Shown here: positions 52,075 through 59,305 of the stretch, one piece after another
Layout: every line of letters starts with the position of its first letter
Numbering within the stretch: the first letter of the stretch is position 1
Assembly (NCBI RefSeq): GCF_002007205.1
Contig: NZ_LAZS01000004.1
Location: 1 to 64,000, forward strand
Source: Ensifer adhaerens
Lineage (GTDB): Bacteria; Pseudomonadota; Alphaproteobacteria; Rhizobiales; Rhizobiaceae
DNA length: 64,000 nucleotides
Reading direction: 5' to 3'
Translations under genes and position numbers: made by a program
The notes under the pieces: generated by a model
Told to the model about the DNA's origin: nothing
Database searches by the model: none
Seen by the model: the letters and a program-made list of their open reading frames with translations, nothing else

Positions 52075-52281
52075 ATGAACCAGAACGAACTACTGACCCG
52101 GCTCAAATACAGACGTTTCGCCGTAATTTCTGAGATGCTGAAACGTGAGGAGACTGACGAGTTGATTGCCAAGCTGAGCGCCATTCAGGGCGCAATCGCT
52201 GCGGTCGAAGCTCGCGCGGCGGAGAGCCCGGATCCAGCAGAGTCGCCTTGGAATGATCCAAGCTACAGGCTCAACCGCTGA
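52075..52281 (+). CDS. Small satellite protein after terL
   Basis: 68-aa helical protein with a charged heptad-like N-terminus (NELLTRLKYRRFAVISEMLKREETDELIAKLSAIQGAIAAVEARAA), so a coiled coil is probable. ATG 52075 is 14 bp past terL with GAAGGGAGAG upstream. A terminator follows immediately. Its place and size would suit a small packaging or adaptor factor, but no family is recognised. Confidence 0.6.
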   Translation: MNQNELLTRLKYRRFAVISEMLKREETDELIAKLSAIQGAIAAVEARAAESPDPAESPWNDPSYRLNR

Positions 52282-52301
52282 TCTGTAACATCAAAGCAAC
52301 A

Positions 52302-52338
52302 CCCTGCCGTCATCATCTGGCGGCAGGGCAACTTTTTC
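52302..52338 (+). terminator. Terminator of the replication-packaging unit
   Basis: Perfect 8-bp stem CCCTGCCG / CGGCAGGG with an 11-nt loop, then CAACTTTTTCCC. It ends the unit that starts with the replication gene, splitting the element into at least two transcription units. Confidence 0.85.
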
Positions 52339-52524
52339 CCGCCAAAAGTGCCATTTTCCGGCTTCTCGGCGGGTGTATATATAGAGGGGTATCACATAGC
52401 GTCACATTGAGTGAGGGCTACCACCTTGACGGGAGCCCGAAACTATGGAAATTACAAGATGCGGGTTTCACCAGTTCGCAGCGCCTCACCAGCGCACGCA
52501 TACCACCACACTGAGGAGACGAAG

Positions 52525-52632
52525 ATGGCAACGGTTTTAACCGGCCGACTTCGCTCGGCCATTTTGTGGAGTGATGGTAATGCAGCAGAAAGAAACAGCA
52601 CCGCAATCCTTCCATCCAGGCCAGTGCGTTAA
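52525..52632 (+). CDS. Leader-peptide-like small ORF
   Basis: 35-codon ORF with one of the best ribosome sites of the element (GAGGAGACGAAG before ATG 52525). It begins MATVLTGRLRSAILW and has no recognised family. A perfect hairpin GGCCGA-CTTCGC-TCGGCC (52543-52560) followed by ATTTTG lies inside it, and it overlaps the start of the next small gene. This layout could act as a translated leader controlling downstream genes, though a true small protein is possible. Confidence 0.4.
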   Translation: MATVLTGRLRSAILWSDGNAAERNSTAILPSRPVR

Positions 52633-52831
52633 TCACGTGTCGGGCGGCATGCCGTCGATCGTCATTGACCGCGGGACAACAGCCAATGGGCGCGAGCACT
52701 ACCGGCTTAGGGACATCAAGCCCACCGGGCCTAGCCGAGAGCGATGGTTCCTGGGTGACTACCTCAAGGCCACAATCGTAGGCAGCGAAGAATGCCGGGA
52801 CTGCCCGATGCGCTGGTTATGCTTCTCATGA
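52580..52831 (+). CDS. Small satellite protein with CxxC motif
   Basis: 83-aa protein, MQQKETAPQSFHPGQCVNHV..., with a central part resembling a small beta-fold (VIDRGTTANGREHYRLRD) and a C-terminal EECRDCPMRWLC cysteine cluster, possibly zinc binding. ATG 52580 has TGGAGTG upstream. The stop overlaps the next small gene (ATGA), which supports both as real. Function unknown; position between packaging and capsid modules is where satellites carry accessory genes. Confidence 0.55.
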   Translation: MQQKETAPQSFHPGQCVNHVSGGMPSIVIDRGTTANGREHYRLRDIKPTGPSRERWFLGDYLKATIVGSEECRDCPMRWLCFS

Positions 52832-53058
52832 AGCGAGCCGTCATCCTCGAAATCAAGCAACTGGCCGCTGAAGCTGGCGCGATTGATTGGATGCTTGTCC
52901 GCGAGGGCAAGCATCTCGTCATAGACTTCACGTTCACTGATCGCACTATTCGCCAAGTAGTTGCCGCTACACCGTCGGGGCCTTCTGGTCGCCGTAACGA
53001 GGCTGCATGGCTTAGGCGACAAGCCAGGGCGAAAGTTTTTTCGCATACCACATCTTGA
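52828..53058 (+). CDS. Small satellite protein, HicA-like fold possible
   Basis: 76-aa protein with IDWMLVREGKHLVIDFTFTDRTIRQVVAATPSG, a pattern recalling small HicA-like/dsRBD-type phage proteins, followed by a basic tail (GRRNEAAWLRRQARAK). ATG 52828 overlaps the preceding stop (ATGA). No antitoxin-like partner is recognised beside it, so a toxin role is not claimed. Confidence 0.55.
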   Translation: MKRAVILEIKQLAAEAGAIDWMLVREGKHLVIDFTFTDRTIRQVVAATPSGPSGRRNEAAWLRRQARAKVFSHTTS

Positions 53059-53120
53059 CGCTCGCTGGCGTTTCCCGGTTATTAGACTATATATAGATCT
53101 GCGGAACGGTGTCGCTCACA

Positions 53121-53156
53121 TTTTTTTGGAAAAGTCAAGCACTTTCCATAAAAAAG
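53121..53156. terminator. T/A-flanked hairpin, possible bidirectional terminator
   Basis: Stem with arms TTTTTTTGGAAA and TTTCCATAAAAAA around AGTCAAGCAC, 60 bp after the last small accessory gene. The long T and A runs at its base would suit termination of either strand. Confidence 0.5.
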
Positions 53157-53186
53157 ACAAGATCGTTTGCTAGGATTCCAAAATAA

Positions 53187-53345
53187 GCCGAACCGCGATT
53201 CGGCAATGGGTAGGCCGCCGGCAAAGACCGGCACGGGGAACGCGCTAAAGCGCATGATGAGGGAAAGCGCCGAATTGGCCGCTACCGAACGGGGGAATAC
53301 AATCTGAAAGTTTTAGCCTGGCGCGTTTTCGCAGCCGGGCTTTTC
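53187..53345 (+). ncRNA. Candidate structured RNA with its own terminator, upstream of the capsid gene
   Basis: Non-coding stretch with several nested helices: hairpins GCCGAA/TTCGGC (53187-53204), GCCGG/CCGGC (53217-53232) and GCGC/GCGC (53242-53253). A longer helix pairs GGTAG (53209-53213) with CTACC (53282-53286), continued by GCC/GGC, and encloses the second and third. It ends in a terminator, AGCCTGGC-GCG-TTTT-CGC-A-GCCGGGCT then TTTT (53315-53344). I recognise no known RNA family. It could be a regulatory RNA or a leader read-through element for the capsid genes. Confidence 0.45.
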
Positions 53346-53371
53346 GTGTTTCCGCAGCAAATGCGGGAAAC

Positions 53372-53389
53372 CCGTAGGTCGACCTACGG
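53372..53389. promoter_or_regulatory. 18-bp perfect palindrome in the capsid gene leader
   Basis: CCGTAGGTCGACCTACGG reads the same on both strands and lies 69 bp before the capsid ATG. It could be a dimeric regulator's operator or an mRNA hairpin in the capsid 5' leader. The capsid ribosome site AAGGAG is at 53449-53454. Confidence 0.6.
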
Positions 53390-53457
53390 AAATAACGGGG
53401 AAGGCGCACGCCTAGGAAACGAAGCCGACCCCATTCTCAACTGTCCAAGGAGACAAC

Positions 53458-54624
53458 ATGACTATTGCTCACATGCAAGAACAGCGCGCCGCGAAACTCG
53501 CAGAACTGAAGGCCGTTGTCAACAATCCCGAGGCCTTCGACAAGATCGAGGCCGAAGTGCGTAAGCTTGATCAGGACATCAAGCGCTCTGCCAGCCTCGC
53601 GGAGCTCGAACGTCAGTCCGAGGCGCAGCCGGATCACGTGCAGGAGCGTGAGCTTCGCTCTTACTCCGTTGCCAAGGCGCTGACCGAGTCTCTCAACGGG
53701 AAGCTGACCGGCGTCGAAGCCGAAATGCACGCGGAGCTTTCCAAGGGGCGCGAGTCTCGCGGTGTGATGATCCCAACGGCTATGCTGCTGGAAACCCGCG
53801 ACCAGACGGTAGGCACGCCTTCCGCCGGCGGCTACACCGTGGCAACGCAGCTCGGTGGTCTGATCGATCGCCTTCGTCCGACCCTCGCGGTTCAGGGCAT
53901 GGGCGCCACGGTCCTCTCTGGCCTCACCGGAAATCTGGACCTGCCGCGGCTTCTCACTGGTCCGACCGCATATTGGGTGGCCGAGGACGGCAACACGACC
54001 GAATCGGCTTCCACGTTCGATAAGGTCAGCATGTCGCCGAAGACCGTCTCTGGCGAAATGCAGATTTCCCGTCGCCTCATGCTGCAGAATGCTGTGGCCC
54101 TTGAGTCAGTCCTTCGTGCGGATCTCGGCTTCGTGCTCGCCCAGGCGCTCGACAAGGCCGCTATCGCCGGCACTGGCGCTTCCAATCAGCCGACTGGCAT
54201 CCTCACGGCCATCACCGAGAACGCCACCGCGGCCACCGCGATGAGCGATATCGCTGCCGACCTGATCTCTGCACTTGAGATCGACGACGTGATGAACACC
54301 GGCGCCTTCCTGACCAATGCGACGGTCATGGGCACTGCTCGGAAAATCAAGGAAGGCGGCACCAATCGGCCGATTCCGGTTTCCGAGACGTTCCACCAGA
54401 AGCCGGTTACCGTCTCGAACAACGTTCCCGCGGTCCTGACGGAAAACCCGATCATCTACGGCGCATGGAACAACCTGATTATCGGCTACTGGTCTGGCGT
54501 CGACATTCTGCTGAACCCCTACCATTCTGATGTTGCTTCGAAGGGTGGCGTGAAACTGCATGCCTTCTTGGATGCAGATATCGCGATCCGCCACGCGGAA
54601 GCCTTCGCCTGGAAGGCCATCTAA
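53458..54624 (+). CDS. HK97-type major capsid protein
   Basis: 388-aa HK97 gp5-like capsid protein. An N-terminal helical scaffolding/delta region (about residues 1-100, rich in Glu, Lys, Ala) precedes the coat domain beginning near DQTVGTPSAGGYTVATQL. Later signatures are WVAEDGNTTESASTFDKVSMSPKTVSGEMQISRRLM, ADLGFVLAQALDKAAIAGTGASNQPTGIL and FLTNATVMGTARKIK. The delta region would be removed by the protease encoded 274 bp downstream. ATG 53458 has AAGGAG upstream. It makes the element's own head. Confidence 0.95.
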   Translation: MTIAHMQEQRAAKLAELKAVVNNPEAFDKIEAEVRKLDQDIKRSASLAELERQSEAQPDHVQERELRSYSVAKALTESLNGKLTGVEAEMHAELSKGRESRGVMIPTAMLLETRDQTVGTPSAGGYTVATQLGGLIDRLRPTLAVQGMGATVLSGLTGNLDLPRLLTGPTAYWVAEDGNTTESASTFDKVSMSPKTVSGEMQISRRLMLQNAVALESVLRADLGFVLAQALDKAAIAGTGASNQPTGILTAITENATAATAMSDIAADLISALEIDDVMNTGAFLTNATVMGTARKIKEGGTNRPIPVSETFHQKPVTVSNNVPAVLTENPIIYGAWNNLIIGYWSGVDILLNPYHSDVASKGGVKLHAFLDADIAIRHAEAFAWKAI

Positions 54625-54902
54625 TGACGGCCGTCAGCCTCGCTGAAGCCAAGGCTCATCTCCGCATCACCTTTGCTGCGGACGACGCCTACATCACCGG
54701 CATCATTGAGGCGGCGGAAGGCTACGTGCAGACCATTGGGGTGAGCTTCGGCTCACCCCTTCAGCCTGCCGTGCGTCACGCTGTCTTGCTGATCGTTTCC
54801 CATTTCTACAGCAACCGCGAAGCCGTCACCGCGGCCGGCATTGCTGCCATGCCTTTCGGTGTCAACGCACTGCTGCAGCCTTACAGGGAGCAGAATCTAT
54901 GA
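54624..54902 (+). CDS. Head-tail connector protein (gp6-like)
   Basis: 92-aa protein starting with SLAEAKAHLRITFAADDAYITGIIEAAEGYVQTIG, the pattern of phage gp6-like connector (DNA packaging/adaptor) proteins that ring the portal exit. It overlaps the capsid stop by one base and the protease start by four. In a satellite such a connector prepares the head to accept a helper's tail. Confidence 0.88.
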   Translation: MTAVSLAEAKAHLRITFAADDAYITGIIEAAEGYVQTIGVSFGSPLQPAVRHAVLLIVSHFYSNREAVTAAGIAAMPFGVNALLQPYREQNL

Positions 54903-55426
54903 CGATTGAAACTCGCATCGCGACCGAAGTTCGCGCAGAAGGCCGCAAGCTGACTGGCTATGCTGCTACGTTCGGCAACGAAACGCGGATCCTCGATTTT
55001 AGCGAGACGATCGCGCCTGGCGCGTTCTCCGCTTCTCTTCGGTCTAATCCTGACATTCTCGCCCTCGTGGATCACGATTCCGGAAAAGTGTTGGCGCGGA
55101 CCAAGAGCGGCTCGTTGAAGCTCTGGGAAGACGCCAAGGGCTTGGCCTACGAAATCGCTTTGCCTGAAACCAGCCTCGGCCGCGATATCCTCGCTCTTGC
55201 CACGAGGGGCGATGTGGGCGGGGTCTCGTTTGGCTTCACCGTTCCGGATGGAGGCGACACCTGGCAGGGCGATAAGCGCACGCTCCGCAACGTCGTTCTG
55301 CACGAGATTTCCATCGTGCAGAGCTTCCCGGCGTATTCGGGGACCAGTGTGCAGGCTCGGTCTCGCCAGCAGCGCACGGAAGCTGACCGGCGCATTGCGC
55401 TTCTGGAGCTGGAGGGCAGCCGATGA
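54899..55426 (+). CDS. HK97-family prohead protease
   Basis: 175-aa U35-type serine protease. The catalytic His is in LALVDHDSGKVLARTKSG and the Ser in GDVGGVSFGFTV, with ITGYAATFGNE-like N-terminal features (LTGYAATFGNETRILDF). It trims the capsid's N-terminal region during head maturation. Overlaps the connector before and the portal after (ATGA), showing coupled translation. Confidence 0.94.
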   Translation: MTIETRIATEVRAEGRKLTGYAATFGNETRILDFSETIAPGAFSASLRSNPDILALVDHDSGKVLARTKSGSLKLWEDAKGLAYEIALPETSLGRDILALATRGDVGGVSFGFTVPDGGDTWQGDKRTLRNVVLHEISIVQSFPAYSGTSVQARSRQQRTEADRRIALLELEGSR

Positions 55427-56646
55427 TTTGGCCCTTCAATCGCAAGACTGAAACACGCATCGCCTCATCGGACCCGTATCTCGGCGAATTCCTCGGCGCT
55501 CGCTGGACGGCTCGAGCAGACGTCGAGAAGGCGAGCGGCCATGCTGTCGCGCATCGCTGCATTGCGGCTATCTCCGAGTCGTTGGCTGGCGTTCCGCTCA
55601 AGCTGTACCGCAAGACCGAGGACGGCGGCCGTGAAGCGGCAACGGATCATCCTCTGTATGAGGTGTTGCAGACGCAGACCTCCGCGACCCTGACCGCTTT
55701 CGAGGCGCGCGAATGGCTCGTCTCCAGCATCCTGACCTATGGCAACGCATACGCCAAGATCGATCGCAACGGCCGCGGCCAGGTTACCGCCCTCCATCCC
55801 CTCGTGGCTGGAACGGTAGCTGTCGAGGTGCTGAAGTCCGGACGCCTGCGCTACAAGGTGGCGAGGGCTGACGGCGCCGTCGACGTGATCCTGCAAGACG
55901 AGATGTTGCACTTGCGTTACCGCACCCGCGACGGCGTGCTCGGCATGTCGCCTCTGCAAATCGCTTCTGCAACCGTCGCTCTTGCCCTCGCTCAGCAAGA
56001 CCAGGCAGGTGCTGCGGCTGAGAATGCTTTCCGGCCCGCCGGCGCATTGGTATTTCCGGACAAGCTGGCTGCAGGCTCTGGTGCCGGATCCAAGGAAAGC
56101 GTGGTTGCCAAGTTTAAGGAACGGTTCATTGGCGCCATGAAGGCTAACGAGGTGATGATCCTCGACTCCGGAGCGAAGTTCGAGACCTTCAGCTTTAACA
56201 GCAAGGACTCGGAATTCCTCGAAAGCCGGAAGCTGAGCAACCTCGATATCTGCCGCGTGTTCGGTGTTCCGCCTTCGGTCGCCGGCATCCTGGATGATAG
56301 CAACTATGCCTCGAACGTCGAGGAGTCGCGTGCGCTCGTGACGCGATGCCTTGCTCCTATGGCCAAGCGGATCGAGCAGGCAATGAACGTTGCCCTACTG
56401 ACGCCGGAGAGCCGCAAGACGTTCTTTCTGGAGCACGACCTCGCCGGCCTCCTCCGCGGAGATCTAACCACCCGCTATGCGGCGTATCGCGTTGGCCGCG
56501 AGGGCGGATGGCTGAGCTCGAATGAGATCCGTGCGTTCGAGAACATGAGCAAGATCGAGGGCGGCGACTCCTATGTCGAGCCCCTGAATTATGGCTTGCT
56601 CGGCGCGAACGACAACCGCGGTAAGATCGATGAGGCCGCGGCATGA
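55423..56646 (+). CDS. HK97-family portal protein
   Basis: 407-aa portal. Family marks are AVAHRCIAAISESLAGVPLKLYRK, DHPLYEVLQTQTSATLTAFEAREWLVSSILTYGNAYAKI, LHLRYRTRDGVLGMSPLQIA and FGVPPSVAGILDDSNYASNVEE. Twelve copies form the vertex through which DNA enters. It lies downstream of capsid and protease, the reverse of the usual portal-protease-capsid order. Overlaps the protease and the next small gene by four bases. Confidence 0.95.
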   Translation: MIWPFNRKTETRIASSDPYLGEFLGARWTARADVEKASGHAVAHRCIAAISESLAGVPLKLYRKTEDGGREAATDHPLYEVLQTQTSATLTAFEAREWLVSSILTYGNAYAKIDRNGRGQVTALHPLVAGTVAVEVLKSGRLRYKVARADGAVDVILQDEMLHLRYRTRDGVLGMSPLQIASATVALALAQQDQAGAAAENAFRPAGALVFPDKLAAGSGAGSKESVVAKFKERFIGAMKANEVMILDSGAKFETFSFNSKDSEFLESRKLSNLDICRVFGVPPSVAGILDDSNYASNVEESRALVTRCLAPMAKRIEQAMNVALLTPESRKTFFLEHDLAGLLRGDLTTRYAAYRVGREGGWLSSNEIRAFENMSKIEGGDSYVEPLNYGLLGANDNRGKIDEAAA

Positions 56647-56807
56647 GCGGCGCCCTCAAGAAGTTCGAAGACCGCATGTGGGCCTTGATCGGCGTAGGTG
56701 ACCAGGGTCCAGGCTGGCGCTGGCACATCACCGAAGACCGGCATCCGCAGTTGCACCGCATGTATGCTCGCCTCGTGGCTGCCAACGACAATCAGGTGGC
56801 AGCATGA
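56643..56807 (+). CDS. Small satellite protein between portal and head-closure genes
   Basis: 54-aa ORF: ATG 56643 overlaps the portal stop and its TGA overlaps the head-closure ATG at 56804, so it sits in an unbroken chain of coupled genes and is probably real. The sequence (residues include GWRWHITEDRHPQLHRMYARL) shows no known domain and no signal peptide. Function unknown. Confidence 0.65.
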   Translation: MSGALKKFEDRMWALIGVGDQGPGWRWHITEDRHPQLHRMYARLVAANDNQVAA

Positions 56808-57145
56808 CCGGCGCGGGCGATCTCCGCGAAGTCATCGACATGCAGGCGCGGGAAATCGGAGACGACGGCTACGGTAACCCCGTTGTCGGAGACTGGGCCA
56901 CGGTCTGGTCTGCGCCGGCTCGCGTCCAAATCTTGCGAGGCTCAGAAACGGTCATGGCTGGCCGTCTCACCGGCAAGCAGACCGTAGCATTGACCATGAG
57001 GTGGCAACCTGAGTTTGCCACCGTCGACACCACCTGGCGCGCCGTCAACAGCCGCACAGGCGAAGAGATGAACATCAGAAGCATTGAAGCCGACGAGCGC
57101 AAGGCGTTCGTGAACGTGCTTTGCGAAAAAGGAGTTGCGACATGA
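56804..57145 (+). CDS. Phage head-closure / head-tail adaptor protein
   Basis: 113-aa protein with the head-closure (gp16 SPP1-like) pattern: DLREVIDMQAREIGDDGYGNPV, ATVWSAPARVQILRG and VDTTWRAVNSRTGEEMNI RS-type ending. It would close the packaged head and offer the tail-docking surface. It is the most tail-ward component recognised in the element; no tube, tape-measure or baseplate gene follows. Confidence 0.85.
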   Translation: MTGAGDLREVIDMQAREIGDDGYGNPVVGDWATVWSAPARVQILRGSETVMAGRLTGKQTVALTMRWQPEFATVDTTWRAVNSRTGEEMNIRSIEADERKAFVNVLCEKGVAT

Positions 57146-57582
57146 AATTTGAGATTCGCGGTATGAAGTTCTTCCTTGCAGACAACGGCAGGGCACCATT
57201 CATGAAGCTCGCCCTCGCCAGCATCTACATTCCAGATCTGGAGGCCCACATCCAAGATGTTGTGCTCACGTGGTCGAGCTCTAAGGGATGGATCGCACAG
57301 GCGCCATACACCAAGCGCGGCGAGCCGCCGATGGTCCAGTGGAACCATCGCGGCGCCTTCTCGATCGACCTGGCCCGCAAGATGAAGCAGATGTACCTCG
57401 CGATGGGCGGCAAGAATCCGGAAGCTTCGGCCGCCATTGCATCGGCCAAGGCTGGCGAGATCGAGTATCGCACCTTCCCGGCAACGTTCACCATCCACGA
57501 GGCGGCAAACGACAACAACATGTCTGGCGTTCTGCGCACGCTCGGTGTCGAGCAAGAGGAGGCCGAACGTGCCTGCGACTGA
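57142..57582 (+). CDS. Satellite protein of unknown function
   Basis: 146-aa soluble protein, MKFEIRGMKFFLADNGRAPFMKLA..., with an SDIQDVVLTW-like strand region and a C-terminal helical part. ATG 57142 overlaps the head-closure stop, with AAAGGAG upstream. It sits where HK97-type phages encode head-tail joining or tail-completion proteins, but the sequence is not recognisable to me as any. Could be a factor that adapts heads to a helper tail. Confidence 0.65.
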   Translation: MKFEIRGMKFFLADNGRAPFMKLALASIYIPDLEAHIQDVVLTWSSSKGWIAQAPYTKRGEPPMVQWNHRGAFSIDLARKMKQMYLAMGGKNPEASAAIASAKAGEIEYRTFPATFTIHEAANDNNMSGVLRTLGVEQEEAERACD

Positions 57583-57823
57583 CTTCGTCCCTCGTGGCCT
57601 TCGCCGCGCCGACGCTGCCCGCTACATCGGGATCAGCCCGACGCTGTTCGACGTGAAGCGGAAGGAGGGAGCAATCCCTCCGCCGCGCGACCTGTTCGGT
57701 GTGATGATCTGGGACCGCCACGATCTGGATTCACTTTTCGCCAAGCCAACCTATACTGCGGCCAACGACAACGCTTCCAACTATTGGGATAAGGTGTGCG
57801 GCTTCGAAAACCCAAGTACGTGA
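57569..57823 (+). CDS. AlpA/excisionase-like DNA-binding protein
   Basis: 84-aa protein with a winged-helix-like segment RGLRRADAARYIGISPTLFDVKRKEGAIPPPRDLFGVMIWDRHDLDSLF, typical of AlpA/Xis MerR-like regulators. In P4- and PICI-type satellites AlpA controls excision and expression. GTG 57569 has GAGGAGG six bases upstream. It overlaps the gene before by 14 bp and the integrase by 28 bp, so it is cotranscribed with int. Confidence 0.8.
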   Translation: MPATDFVPRGLRRADAARYIGISPTLFDVKRKEGAIPPPRDLFGVMIWDRHDLDSLFAKPTYTAANDNASNYWDKVCGFENPST

Positions 57824-58863
57824 ACGTCTATCAGGACCGTCACGACAAGACTCGCATCTACTACAGAGAGCCGGGAAAGCCGCAGGTGGCTTTGCCTGGC
57901 CCTTTGTATTCCGAAGAGTTCTGGATCGCGTACCACAAGGCCAAGGCGGCTGAACCGGTATCGGCAGGGAAGCCGCCGGCTGCCGGATCGATGGGCGCAG
58001 CGATACAGGGCTACTACAAGTCGGCTGAGTTCGCGCAATTGGCGGACTCTAGCAAGCAGGTCTATCGGCGCATCCTTGACGCCTTCGCCAAGGAGCATGG
58101 TCATGCACCGATCGCGGGGCTTCAGACCAAGCACATCAACGTGCTGATCGACGCGAAAGCCGAAACACCGGCCGCTGCGAACATCCTGCGGAAGCGGCTA
58201 TCCTCGGTTTTCGAGTACGCCAAGTCGGTGGACCTGATCCAGGTGAACCCGGCAAAGGAAGCTAAGCGGATCAGGATTAAGTCCAAGGGCTACCGTTCAT
58301 GGACAGAAGCGGACATCGCCGCCTATCGTGCGAAGTGGGGCGAAGGCACTCCGGAGCGCATTGCAATGGAAGTCCTGCTGCACACCGGCCTTCGCAGGTC
58401 CGATGCGGTTCGCCTCGGCTGGGATCACATCGTTGATGACGCCTTCGTAATCAGCACCAAAAAGTCACAGGAGATCGTCGAGCTATCGATCCCGCTCCAT
58501 ACTGGCCTGGCATTTATCTTCGACCTGCCACGAGGCCGAGAGACCTTCATTTCGACGGTCTACGGCAAGGCGCGGTCGGAGAAGGCGTTCACGAACTGGA
58601 TTCGCGAGGCCGCACATGAGGCCGGCCTGCCGTCGAATTCTTCGCCTCACGGCCTTCGCAAGGCGGCCTGCCGGCGTCTAGCGGAATCCGGATGCACTGC
58701 CCTTGAGATCATGTCGATCACAGGTCACCGCGACATCAAGGAAATCGAGAGGTACACCAAAGCCGCGGAAATGAAGCGATTGAGCCGTGCCGCTATGGCG
58801 AAATCAGAGCAATCGTTTATCATCAAATTGCCTAACCCAACAGATGGGTTAGTGGAATCCTAG
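57796..58863 (+). CDS. Tyrosine-type site-specific integrase
   Basis: 355-aa phage integrase. An N-terminal arm-binding and core-binding part (about 1-170) precedes the catalytic domain with Arg in LLHTGLRRSDAVRLGW, Lys in STKKSQEI, the HxxR box PHGLRKAACRRLA, His in ITGHRDIKEIERYTK and the nucleophile Tyr just after. GTG 57796 is the start (an upstream frame is short). The stop is 36 bp from the tRNA-Arg att core, its expected target. Confidence 0.93.
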   Translation: MRLRKPKYVNVYQDRHDKTRIYYREPGKPQVALPGPLYSEEFWIAYHKAKAAEPVSAGKPPAAGSMGAAIQGYYKSAEFAQLADSSKQVYRRILDAFAKEHGHAPIAGLQTKHINVLIDAKAETPAAANILRKRLSSVFEYAKSVDLIQVNPAKEAKRIRIKSKGYRSWTEADIAAYRAKWGEGTPERIAMEVLLHTGLRRSDAVRLGWDHIVDDAFVISTKKSQEIVELSIPLHTGLAFIFDLPRGRETFISTVYGKARSEKAFTNWIREAAHEAGLPSNSSPHGLRKAACRRLAESGCTALEIMSITGHRDIKEIERYTKAAEMKRLSRAAMAKSEQSFIIKLPNPTDGLVES

Positions 58864-58899
58864 TCTTAAAGCCTTGATTTCATGAAAGGAAATCTAGAA

Positions 58900-58917
58900 A
58901 TGGCGCACCCGACAGGA
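58900..58917. repeat. Right attachment site (attR core)
   Basis: 18-bp copy of the att core, overlapping the acceptor and T-stem 3' strand of the tRNA-Arg gene, including its encoded CCA. Integration therefore restores a whole tRNA gene. Confidence 0.92.
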
Positions 58918-58977
58918 TTCGAACCTGTGACCTTTGGAATCGGAATCCAACACTCTATCCAGCTGAGCTACGGGTGC
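58901..58977 (-). tRNA. tRNA-Arg (anticodon CCG)
   Basis: 77-nt tRNA on the minus strand. Acceptor GCACCCG (58977-58971) pairs with CGGGTGC; the anticodon stem is TTGGA/TCCAA with loop TTCCGAT, giving anticodon CCG at 58943-58941 (codon CGG); the T arm has GGTTCGAATCC; discriminator G and CCA are encoded. It is the integration target of the island to its left. Confidence 0.97.
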
Positions 58978-59305
58978 ATCCGTTGGCGGCAAGGCCGCCG
59001 AAGCAGGCTGTGAGCGGTTCTTAGCCTAGCTTGCGCGCCGCTTCAATGGTCAATCGCAAGAGATTGTGATAGAAACAGCGATCCTGTTCTGCGTTGTGGT
59101 TGCGGCGCATCGCTTCGGGCAGGCGGCGTGCCGGATGGCCCCACGCATGCTCCCCAGAAGCCTAACCCGCTTGGCGTAGCTAGAATTGCTCAGGCGAACG
59201 TTCTTGCGACGAAGGGTGTCGCATTATAAGTTTCATACTCAAGATAGTGCTAAAATAAATATATGCCCAATGCTCCAGTAACTGTATCAGGCGAGGGGGC
59301 AGGTT
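58978..59305. other. Gap between tRNA-Arg and the membrane protein gene
   Basis: 328 bp with no gene. A hairpin GGCGGC-AAG-GCCGCC lies at 58985-58999 just 5' of the tRNA. The tRNA promoter must lie leftward-facing here but is not obvious. The last 90 bp before 59306 are AT-rich and probably hold the promoter of the rightward polyprenyl/glycan genes. Confidence 0.5.

Larger units (their letters stand above)
47765..58917 (+). mobile_element. Capsid-forming phage satellite-like island integrated at tRNA-Arg
   Basis: 11,153-bp element between 18-bp direct repeats, the right copy being the 3' end of a complete tRNA-Arg gene. All genes run rightward: replication protein, HNH nuclease, large terminase, small ORFs, major capsid, connector, protease, portal, head-closure adaptor, AlpA/Xis-like protein and tyrosine integrase. 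Reading frames are intact and most genes overlap by four bases. No tail, tape-measure, lysis, small-terminase or repressor gene is visible. Established cf-PICI satellites encode their own capsid and packaging set and take tails from a helper phage; this element fits that plan. A tail-deleted prophage is the main alternative. Confidence 0.8.

Noticed and set aside
53242-53286. Hammerhead-like ATGATGAG sequence in the structured segment
   Set aside because: The required CTGANGA and GAAA core elements with a cleavage NUH are not present in the right order on either strand.
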